From: an uncultured Paracoccaceae bacterium
GTDB lineage: Bacteria > Pseudomonadota > Alphaproteobacteria > Rhodobacterales > Rhodobacteraceae
Direction: 5' to 3'
Length of the DNA: 56,450 nucleotides
NCBI GenBank assembly: GCA_947503965.1
Contig: CANNFU010000015.1
Span: forward strand, 1 to 56,450
Shown here piece by piece: positions 49,711 through 56,450 of this stretch. The notes beneath the pieces are model-generated. The model did not search any database, was not told the origin of the DNA, and saw nothing but the letters and a program-made list of their open reading frames with translations. Numbering within the stretch: position 1 is the stretch's first letter; each line of letters starts with the position of its first letter. A program made the position numbers and the translations under genes.

Positions 49711-52700
49711 ATGTGGACCCATCTGCAACCGCATCTTCGCGATGAACTGACCAGCGGCTCAATTCGCAAACGCGCGCGGGTGCATCTGTTTCGAAGCCTG
49801 AACCTGCGTCGGCTCGTGGCATTTACCGGTTCGGGGTCGACGATGAATCTCGGCATGCCGAGCTGGGACGCGCTAGTGGCATTGATGATTGAGGCCACGA
49901 ATGACCAACTGAAGGAAATCGTCGAACTTGATGGGGAACGCTCGCAATTATTGGTCAAGATTTTGCCGCTGATCGCCCAGATCGAACAGCTTGTGGGCGC
50001 ACAGTCAAAGGTTGATAAGTCATGCGACCCAAGGATCGAAATGCCCGATGCCGAAACAGCGGCACAGGATTTGTCAGTTGCGATCATGGACCTTTGCGAA
50101 GAATTGCTGCTTTGCCTGCCTGACGATCCCGCACGGGGTCGAAGTCGGCTGTTTCTGGCGCGGGAGTACTTTGCACAACATTTTCGGTCACGCAACCTTG
50201 ATCTTGTGGGGCGGCGGCTGCGCCAGGTGTTCCCGGACCATAAACTCGTCCCGGAGGTTCAAAAAAACGAAGTCTTAGTCCTCAAGCGCAATCTGCTGAC
50301 CAATCCACCCAAGAATCACGATCCGGCGCTCTACGCGTATATCGTCAGGGCGGTGATGATGGGCGAGATTGATCCTAGCGAACCACTATTTCAAGCTATC
50401 GGTCCCGACGAGGGTTCTGTTGTGGGGGGGCTCGGACCCCAGCACCCGACCGGCGCGCGCGACCTCAATATCGTCGAGGCATTGCTTGATGAATTGAAAG
50501 TCACCCGCATCGCAACGCTGAATTATGATGTGCAGCTTGAACGGCAAGTATTTCAGTTGCTTGGCGACTCTACTGGGGCGGACAAAGACGCCTTTGAAGA
50601 TTTGTGCAAGGACAAGCAAACACCGCGCCACCACGTCAAACGCCTTGTGATCGACAATGCCGTCGAAAAAGGCGCAACCTCAATCACGATGAGTGCAGGG
50701 AATACCGGCGACACGGTCAATTTTGCCGCTTATCCACGCCGCTTCCGCTATCAAATCTTGCATCTGCATGGCCGCTTCGATGATCCGACCAACATGGTTG
50801 TCACCAAGCGCGATTATGAGCGCGTTTACATACGTGAGGATCAGCCACGCCAGATCTTCCGTGAGGCGCAAGAGATGCTTTTTGGCGGCAACGATGTTCT
50901 GGTCGTTGGTATGGGGATGTCGGAAGACGATGTGCTGCGCCCCTTCCGCCGCTTCATGGCGCATAATGATTTTGAGCGGCAGGACACACGCCGTATCTTC
51001 CTGCTGCGCCATGGTCACAGTTGCAAGAACTGCACATGGTCCGAAGGGGCCTGCCGTGAATGTGTGCGCAAGGATGAAAAGATCTCGCTGGAACATATGG
51101 TCCAGTATCAGGTCTACACGATCTTTTTTGGCGGACCGTATTACCGGTTCATCAAAGGCCAATTGTCGACGCTGGCAGGTTTGGCCACTGCGGAGAGCGA
51201 GAACAAGTTTCGCGACGTCCTTGTAAAACTGCTCGGCATTGATCGCACGGCAGGGGCCGTGGAGAAGCTGCTGTGCCCTGAGGATTTCGAGACACTTGAT
51301 CATATGTCAAGGGTCGCTTTGGGCGAGGCCACGAACGCCGCTACAGTTAAAGCGCTTCTCAATGAAATCAGCGGCAATGTTCTGTCCCGCGGACTTGTCG
51401 CTGAATTGCGTTCGTTGCAAGAAGATAAGGGCAAGTGGTGGGATGCATGGCGGCATCCGCCCTACGAGCGGCGCGCGCTGTATCATCTGTATGTGCCTGA
51501 AAATGGAGGCGATGTTCAATCTGACCGGCCGAGCCTTTGGATACGACACTGCCCGGCAGATGTCCCGGTCGTCCGTGCCGATCCGGGAGCCTGGGAGGTT
51601 CTGAAACAAATCAGCGAACATGTTGCAGGCCGCTTCAAAAACGGGAATCCCGAATTCCGCGGGACTGACCCAAAGGAAAACAGAAACAGCCGGATTGTCC
51701 GGCTTACAGCCCCGCGTGGCGCGGGAAAAGGGTCCGTCATCAGACTGATGATGCATGCCCGTGTGCGTCAATACATCTTCGCCGGTGCCAACGGGAACAA
51801 GTCTGGTGAATATGCAGGCTCATTCATGGTGCATCAGTCATTCTCGATGGAGTTTTCGTCCATTGCAAAGGCACTGACCCGGTTTTTCGCCCGTCATTGT
51901 GCTGAGTTTCTGTTGGAACGACCCGACGCGTCGGAAAGCAGCCGTAGCGCCGCCATTGGACTTTCAGAGATTCGCAAAGAGATTTCAAAGGCGCAAAGCC
52001 ATAGCGATGCGGCCGAACGGCGTATCGCTATGACCTTTCTGATGCGTGAATTGAACACCGCAGACCGCCAGCATCTGGTCGCCACCGGCATGGACCAGAT
52101 CACCAAAAAGCTGCGAAATGGACAGGCGCTCGACAGCCATGAAATCACCGCCCTGGCGGAACGACTTTATGTTGCGCGGCGCGAAGAAGAGCCGCGATTG
52201 GTCGAACATCCCGCCTTTCCCTCTGCGGAAGAGCTTAACCATACCGTCGAACGACCACACCGGCTTGGTGTTTTGCAGACGGTGATGACAACCCTCGAAA
52301 AAGCGATGGAGGGCCAGGAAAAGCGGCTTTTTGTCTGTCTCAGCGGCATTGACAGGATTTGCGACCGGAATGGTGATGCCCGCAATCCGATGCACCGCGC
52401 CATGTTCCGGCTGCTTTGTGGTCGGACAGACATGCCAGGTGAACGGGATCCCGACCCTGCCATCGATTATGTTTTCATGGCAGGACGCCCTGAATTTCCA
52501 ATCGCATTTCTGAGCGAAGAGCGGACCGCTGACGACCCCTTGGCGACCGCCGAAGAGAAACACTATTCCCGCGAAAGCAGAACCCGCCGCGTCCTAAAAA
52601 AATGGCATGAGCTGGAACCGCTCAGCTGGTCGGACAGAATAGAATTGCTGTGTGACAATGACGCCGATCGCGAGATATTTGAGCCCTTTCTTAAATGGGT

Positions 52701-55107
52701 CGAGGCGAAGGATGTGCGCCGTCAGGACAATCGCACGGACGAGGCGCATTCGACCCGTGAAATACAGCGTGGATTGTGGAACAGCGTCTCGCTGACGATC
52801 ATCACCTTACGCACCTGGCAGCGCGAGGTTCAGCAGCGGAAAATACCGCCCGGTCAGTTTCGACAGTTCATCGAACCACTTGACCGGGCCTATGCCCGCG
52901 ACCAGCAAAGCGGTGTTCTGAACAAAATTCTTGCGCATCACGAAGACTTGGACCGCAAGCAAGAAGACTCGGACCGCAGGCAAGAAGACTTGGACCGCAA
53001 GCAAAAAGCCTTTGACTTTGAATTGATGCGTCTCCTGATGCGGCATCTGGCGCTTTATGGACTGCCGGTCGAGATATGGGTGCTTTTCGGTTGCCCATTG
53101 ATTATCGACCATCTGCGTAAAAAGGCACCGCGGCAAGAAACCGGCGAAAACGATGCCGCCTATCGCTTTCGACTGCGCCACAACCGGCTCGGTAAATTGT
53201 CGGCACATCTCAAGGAATTGTGCGAACGTGCATTGGTCATCGAAATAGAACCGTCACAGAATTCCGTGAAAGGGGATGTGTCGCGACACGCTGATGAGAA
53301 AAAGCTGCATGTGCGCTATGCGCTTCACGCCAGATTGCGAGAGTATATCGGTTATCAGATGCAACTGATCGTCAATGATGAGGGCGAGCTTAATCATCAT
53401 CAGATTTCCATTTTTTGCGATCAACCCCGCGACTTGCCTACGCCGCAGGTAAAGCATTTTGACCTGATTGGCAGTCTGATGAAAAAGGCGATCGAGGAAT
53501 GCGCGCAATCGCTCGGGACGCTTTATCGATTTGGATGGTCAGGCGAACGGTATCGCGCGCCGCGTTGGGACGAACCGCCAGTTGGCACAGATGACACAAA
53601 GGACGAACGCGCCTTGCAAGATGCGGCACGGCACGTTTTCTTCCCGGCAGAAGACGCCTTCCCGGCAATGGTAGACGGTCCAAAGCTAGACGGGCTTGCT
53701 GGTGCTTTCGGTGAAACCCACGCTATCTCGCAACGGCTGCGCGCCTGCTTTAGTCTGTTGCGCGGCACATTATCGGTCGGATCGTTGTCACGGCTTGACG
53801 GCATGGGGCAACCTGACGACGTCGATCCCCCTTTTGAAAGGTATCGCGCATGGCTACGCGCCCTTCTGAATGCCGCTGCGGGGCTTGAGCGAAATCGCGA
53901 GGAACTGGCACTTTTACTGGGTGGAGCGCTGTTTGCCGGGCAAGGTACGACGCCTGATCAGAAATTGGGGATTCAATCCCTGAAAACCACCATCGACCGG
54001 CGGCCCGATGATCAGGAGAAGCTTGTTGAAAGCTTCAACCGTGTCAAAGGCAATATGGAACGGATCAGGGATACCGGCAACAAAAACGGCCTCATGGTGC
54101 GTCAGCATACGCAATATGACAGCTTGCGGCATCCCTTTTATCGCGATGAAATCGCCTGGCTTTACAATGAACGTGGGCTGGCATCGTTCATGCAGGGGCG
54201 GCTGTTCGATGCGATCCCCCTTTTTAATCAGGCCAAATTCATCATGGCCCATGCTAAGACACCACCGTTTGATACCAAGGCCTATCATGCAGCAGAGCGC
54301 AGGATAAATTTCAACCTCGCGCTCGCCTTTATCGACCGCGGCAAAGTCGCCGAAGCGCGCGAAATGCTGGAAGAACTCGAACGCTCAATGCGACATGTGG
54401 CGCGGTCCACGCCCAGCAAGGTGCATTTGTTCGCACGGGCCTATCTCGCGCTGTGCGATCATCTGGGTGGCAGTTTTGAGCGCGCGATCGAGGAATATGA
54501 ACTCTGCCTCAGACGGTTTGTCGAACATCGTGACTTGCGTGCCATCTCGATTTTCAATCGTCACCTTGGCGACCTGCATCTCAGGATCGGGAATATCGAC
54601 GCCGCGCGCACCCATCTCAGGCTCGCCGTCAATTCCGGTTCGCAAGCCGAACAACGCGATGTGGAGAACCATGCGCTGGCCAGCATGGCCAAGCTTGACA
54701 TCGATGTCGGCGACCTGGACAGCGCACAGGGCCGTATCGTGCGTGTCCTGCACTATGCGCAGAATATGGGGCTCTATCGCATTCAGGCGGATATCCATCT
54801 GGTCGATGCCGAACTGAAACTCAAACGGGGTGAGCTTGGGCTTGGTGCCGAGGCGGCAGCGAGGTCGGTCGCGATGAGTTCGCGCCATGGCCTACGCCTG
54901 CGCAAGTTGAGCGGTCTGGTGACATACGGCAAAATCCAGTTCGCGCGCCGCCAACTGGAATTCGCCCGCGACGTGCTGGAAGAGGCAAAGCTAGAAGCCG
55001 AAAGCCACGGCTACCAGATACAGGCCGCAGCGGCATCCGACATGCTTGCGCGGATCGGGGCCGAGCTTGATCGGCATAGGGCGCGGCGCGGCAATAATGA
55101 ACGTTGA
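49711..55107 (+). CDS. Giant SIR2 / P-loop NTPase (STAND-like) / TPR protein, probable anti-phage sensor-effector
   Basis: A 1,798-residue soluble protein. The N-terminus (about 30-480) is a SIR2_2 domain: FTGSGS (38-43), GMPSW (48-52), LNYD with Asn271, HLHG with His353, TKRDYE (365-370) and VLVVGMGMSEDD (396-407). Such domains degrade NAD+. Inside it lies a CxxC-x6-CxxC cluster (Cys438-451). A P-loop APRGAGKGS (667-675) and Walker-B-like LFVCLSGID (873-881) define the NTPase. Three charged heptads (about 1079-1099) precede a C-terminal part with TPR-like helical pairs from about 1480 to the end. The plan recalls Avs5/SIR2-STAND defence proteins: C-terminal sensing, ATP-driven oligomerisation, SIR2 activation. 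GGCGAG precedes the start. Function inferred. Confidence 0.85.
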   Translation: MWTHLQPHLRDELTSGSIRKRARVHLFRSLNLRRLVAFTGSGSTMNLGMPSWDALVALMIEATNDQLKEIVELDGERSQLLVKILPLIAQIEQLVGAQSKVDKSCDPRIEMPDAETAAQDLSVAIMDLCEELLLCLPDDPARGRSRLFLAREYFAQHFRSRNLDLVGRRLRQVFPDHKLVPEVQKNEVLVLKRNLLTNPPKNHDPALYAYIVRAVMMGEIDPSEPLFQAIGPDEGSVVGGLGPQHPTGARDLNIVEALLDELKVTRIATLNYDVQLERQVFQLLGDSTGADKDAFEDLCKDKQTPRHHVKRLVIDNAVEKGATSITMSAGNTGDTVNFAAYPRRFRYQILHLHGRFDDPTNMVVTKRDYERVYIREDQPRQIFREAQEMLFGGNDVLVVGMGMSEDDVLRPFRRFMAHNDFERQDTRRIFLLRHGHSCKNCTWSEGACRECVRKDEKISLEHMVQYQVYTIFFGGPYYRFIKGQLSTLAGLATAESENKFRDVLVKLLGIDRTAGAVEKLLCPEDFETLDHMSRVALGEATNAATVKALLNEISGNVLSRGLVAELRSLQEDKGKWWDAWRHPPYERRALYHLYVPENGGDVQSDRPSLWIRHCPADVPVVRADPGAWEVLKQISEHVAGRFKNGNPEFRGTDPKENRNSRIVRLTAPRGAGKGSVIRLMMHARVRQYIFAGANGNKSGEYAGSFMVHQSFSMEFSSIAKALTRFFARHCAEFLLERPDASESSRSAAIGLSEIRKEISKAQSHSDAAERRIAMTFLMRELNTADRQHLVATGMDQITKKLRNGQALDSHEITALAERLYVARREEEPRLVEHPAFPSAEELNHTVERPHRLGVLQTVMTTLEKAMEGQEKRLFVCLSGIDRICDRNGDARNPMHRAMFRLLCGRTDMPGERDPDPAIDYVFMAGRPEFPIAFLSEERTADDPLATAEEKHYSRESRTRRVLKKWHELEPLSWSDRIELLCDNDADREIFEPFLKWVEAKDVRRQDNRTDEAHSTREIQRGLWNSVSLTIITLRTWQREVQQRKIPPGQFRQFIEPLDRAYARDQQSGVLNKILAHHEDLDRKQEDSDRRQEDLDRKQKAFDFELMRLLMRHLALYGLPVEIWVLFGCPLIIDHLRKKAPRQETGENDAAYRFRLRHNRLGKLSAHLKELCERALVIEIEPSQNSVKGDVSRHADEKKLHVRYALHARLREYIGYQMQLIVNDEGELNHHQISIFCDQPRDLPTPQVKHFDLIGSLMKKAIEECAQSLGTLYRFGWSGERYRAPRWDEPPVGTDDTKDERALQDAARHVFFPAEDAFPAMVDGPKLDGLAGAFGETHAISQRLRACFSLLRGTLSVGSLSRLDGMGQPDDVDPPFERYRAWLRALLNAAAGLERNREELALLLGGALFAGQGTTPDQKLGIQSLKTTIDRRPDDQEKLVESFNRVKGNMERIRDTGNKNGLMVRQHTQYDSLRHPFYRDEIAWLYNERGLASFMQGRLFDAIPLFNQAKFIMAHAKTPPFDTKAYHAAERRINFNLALAFIDRGKVAEAREMLEELERSMRHVARSTPSKVHLFARAYLALCDHLGGSFERAIEEYELCLRRFVEHRDLRAISIFNRHLGDLHLRIGNIDAARTHLRLAVNSGSQAEQRDVENHALASMAKLDIDVGDLDSAQGRIVRVLHYAQNMGLYRIQADIHLVDAELKLKRGELGLGAEAAARSVAMSSRHGLRLRKLSGLVTYGKIQFARRQLEFARDVLEEAKLEAESHGYQIQAAAASDMLARIGAELDRHRARRGNNER
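52942..53004 (+). repeat. Three tandem 21-bp repeats inside the SIR2-STAND gene
   Basis: GAAGACTTGGACCGCAAGCA-type units at 52942, 52963 and 52984 encode DLDRKQE, DSDRRQE and DLDRKQK. The first and third units are identical over 21 bases. The multiple-of-three length keeps frame, so copy number could vary without breaking the gene. It encodes a charged coiled-coil linker. Confidence 0.85.
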
Positions 55108-55146
55108 AGGAAGACATTTCTGTAAAAGCTGTAAGAGGTAAGAATA

Positions 55147-55629
55147 ATGACAAAAATAGAAGATTTTCAAATGTCGATACCGCCATTGGGATTGGCGATC
55201 ACAGTAGACGCCGGAAAGACAGATCACTACGCGTTCGACTCTAAGAACAGGACGTGGAACATTACGCTTGATGCATTCGACGTCGCGCAGCAAGATACCA
55301 AACTTGACACCGTCCTAGAACAGATTTGCACAAAGATCCATGATCTGGGGTTCGATCTGACATATGATGTGGAGCCGGTTGACCAGAAAAAACCGAATGA
55401 TGAAACTGAACGGGTCAAGTCGATGCGACTGCAACGGTTTTTTGGCCAGAGCACAAACACTGCGGAAACGCTGACATCCGATTTCGGCAATGGCGGCAAT
55501 GCGTGGTGCTGGTCATTGTACGAAAGCCGCAAGATCAACCGGACAAACCAAACATTGTTTTCCGAGTTGCGAAAACAGCCATGGGCGAAAACTCAAGCAT
55601 TGCGATTTGATTTTGCTATGGTGCCGTGA
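55147..55629 (+). CDS. Third protein of the SLATT/SIR2 operon, family unknown
   Basis: A 160-residue soluble protein with no signal peptide, membrane span or motif I recognise. It starts MTKIEDFQMSIPPLGLAITV, has a mixed alpha/beta look, and ends with an aromatic-rich block (NAWCWSLYESRKI; LRFDFAMVP). AAGAGGTAAGAATA before the ATG gives a good ribosome binding site. It follows the SIR2 gene by 39 bases on the same strand and is the last gene of the operon. Candidate roles are inhibitor, adaptor or sensor of the SIR2-STAND protein. Confidence 0.7.
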   Translation: MTKIEDFQMSIPPLGLAITVDAGKTDHYAFDSKNRTWNITLDAFDVAQQDTKLDTVLEQICTKIHDLGFDLTYDVEPVDQKKPNDETERVKSMRLQRFFGQSTNTAETLTSDFGNGGNAWCWSLYESRKINRTNQTLFSELRKQPWAKTQALRFDFAMVP

Positions 55630-55775
55630 TGATCAGGACTGCCGTGCCACTGGTTGAGCGCAGTCGCAACGCGGGCCCGTCACATCTTAGGTAATCCTGC
55701 GGAGCACCCAAAGCGGCGATGCCTTCAACAGCATCCTTAGCGGCGCCGACGGCCACCAAGGGACGGTTACTTCTC

Positions 55776-55801
55776 AGTGTCCACTTATTTTGATGGACAC
55801 T
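55776..55801. terminator. Perfect 8-bp hairpin downstream of the defence operon
   Basis: AGTGTCCA and TGGACACT flank a 10-base loop (CTTATTTTGA). It is about 150 bases after the last operon gene. No long T-tract follows on either strand, so terminator function is tentative. TGTCCA ends also occur in IS elements. Confidence 0.4.
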
Positions 55802-55878
55802 TAGCGCACAAAGCATGGCCTCGTTAGGTCGGGTTCAACGGACGTGTGTGGACGCCCCGGTGAATGCAAACGGAAACT

Positions 55879-56082
55879 TCAGTTCAGTTTGGCTTTGTGA
55901 TCGGGGCTGACGTGTGTCCGGCCTCTGATTGCAGCTTTTACACGCCGCGGGCCCGTATGAAAAACGACACCCGCAACAACGGCGATATCAAGTACTAGAT
56001 AGACAACGTCTAGCAGTTGCCATTTCAGAGGAGCACTGAGCCAATCGAAGCCGTTAAAGCCAGCTATGTTGGCGATGTGCAC
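55879..56082 (-). CDS. Possible small membrane protein
   Basis: A 67-residue frame from GTG 56082 with one hydrophobic segment (WQLLDVVYLVLDIAVVAGVV) followed by a basic stretch (TGPRRVKAAIRGR). No ribosome binding site or family is evident. It may be a fragment of a longer lost gene next to the transposon end. Weak call. Confidence 0.3.
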   Translation of the reverse strand: MHIANIAGFNGFDWLSAPLKWQLLDVVYLVLDIAVVAGVVFHTGPRRVKAAIRGRTHVSPDHKAKLN

Positions 56083-56108
56083 GCATGCTCCATAGGCATA
56101 GGTGTCAT

Positions 56109-56228
56109 GGTGCTGTTAATTCCCGGACGCTTACCTCAAAAAACTGAGTAAAATCAGTTACTGGTTGTGCTGTTATTTCCTGGATTGTATCTTTAATTTC
56201 GGGACTGTGCCTTTAATTCCCGGACGGT
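56109..56228 (+). repeat. Transposon-end repeat array, right edge
   Basis: Four related repeats lie here: GTGCTGTTAATTCCCGGAC (about 56110-56128), TGTGCTGTTATTTCCTGGAT (about 56166), TGTATCTTTAATTTCGGGAC (about 56187) and TGTGCCTTTAATTCCCGGAC (about 56207). They match, in inverted orientation, the array at 1-73. A transposase gene reading rightward begins just after, as in Tn5053/Mu-like elements where the end array lies beside tniA. Confidence 0.75.
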
Positions 56229-56244
56229 TTGTTTTGTAGATAAG

Positions 56245-56450
56245 TTGGATGGGCGGCGGCGTTTGGCAAAGGAAACAGAGAACTCGGAAGATCGGGCGCT
56301 CGCAATTGCGCGGGCCGATATCTTGCGCCCGATCCTAGAGCTGGATCGAGCTGGCAAGGACGTGGGTCCGCTATTGTTGGCTGCGGCGGAAGAGATGGGT
56401 GTTTCTCGTAGTTCTGCTTGGGAGTATTATCGACGGTTGAAGCAAAACGA
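56245..56450 (+). CDS. Mu/TniA-like transposase, N-terminal part (runs off the window)
   Basis: An open frame from about TTG 56245 to the window end. The translated part (LAKETENSEDRALAIARAD, ILRPILELDRAGKDVGPLLL, AAAEEMGVSRSSAWEYYRRL) has the N-terminal HTH layout of Mu-C/TniA-type DDE transposases. The start codon is uncertain. The end array immediately upstream supports the identification. The catalytic domain would lie outside the window. Confidence 0.6.
   Translation, partial: MDGRRRLAKETENSEDRALAIARADILRPILELDRAGKDVGPLLLAAAEEMGVSRSSAWEYYRRLKQN

Noticed and set aside
52942..53004. Short tandem repeats considered as a CRISPR-like array
   Set aside because: Units are contiguous with no spacers and encode in-frame heptads within a gene.
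55616..55816. 66-codon minus-strand frame after the defence operon
   Set aside because: Overlaps the end of the third operon gene and has no ribosome binding site; at most a fragment.
1..56450. Window as one complete circular plasmid
   Set aside because: Joining the end to the start would terminate the TniA-like frame after a few codons, and no replication genes are present.

Overview
The window looks like an accessory region (plasmid or genomic island) of a marine alphaproteobacterium of the Rhodobacterales/Roseobacter type. This is inferred from the gene families, the insertion-sequence types, the dispersed intergenic repeats and the moderately high G+C with AT-richer patches. No rRNA, tRNA, replication origin or CRISPR array was recognised. 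The sequence is a mosaic: metabolic, metal, stress, phage-derived and defence blocks are separated by IS6, IS3, IS110 and IS66 elements or remnants, two tyrosine-recombinase copies, and arrays of transposon-end repeats at both edges.

Layout. 1-1.9 kb: transposon-end-like repeats, then a translationally coupled DUF1403-like/ScpB-like pair. 1.9-3.1 kb: a Fic AMP-transferase-type gene behind a repeated palindromic operator. 3.3-4.1 kb: an IS6 element with a nonsense-mutated transposase. 4.1-5.7 kb: two membrane proteins, the last cut by the IS6 end. 5.8-8.5 kb: a decayed prophage head module (portal tail, scaffold N-terminus, connector, head-closure-like protein, truncated minor head protein) without a major capsid gene, carrying two opposite-strand moron-like genes. 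8.5-9.8 kb: an IS3 element. 9.8-14.7 kb: a secreted astacin-type metalloprotease with C-terminal repeats, a small secreted protein, and a LuxR-HTH/TolB/TPR regulator.

15.1-26.0 kb: a tricarboxylate uptake and catabolism cluster. It has a TcuA-like flavoprotein, a GntR/FCD regulator with an AbrB-type membrane protein, a 2-hydroxyacid dehydrogenase, a PrpF-like isomerase, a fused TctA-TctB permease, TctC, and the TctD/TctE two-component system. A shared palindrome TGTAT-N8-ATACA marks two of its promoters. 26.3-36.5 kb: two tyrosine-recombinase copies, the second broken by a stop, bracket a copper block (CsoR, CopC, CopD, cytochrome c, DUF411, glutaredoxin-MauE/DoxX, Spy-like protein, Crp/Fnr regulator), an IS110 element and an SDR/AraC pair. 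36.6-47.5 kb: a MauG-like dihaem protein, a GNAT, an AOC-barrel-like secreted protein, a homocysteine methyltransferase homologue, a second TolB/TPR regulator with a different DNA-binding head, a class D beta-lactamase, and a run of small stress and regulatory genes (SRPBCC, broken GST, two HxlR regulators, VOC, RibD-like, ArsR-SRPBCC fusion).

47.9-49.0 kb holds IS3 and IS66 remnants. 49.2-55.6 kb is the most interesting locus, a compact three-gene operon: a SLATT-type two-TM protein, a 1,798-residue SIR2 + P-loop (STAND-like) + TPR protein, and a 160-residue protein I do not recognise. It has the layout expected of an NAD-targeting, membrane-linked abortive-infection system. The window ends with an array of inverted transposon-end repeats and the first codons of a Mu/TniA-like transposase.
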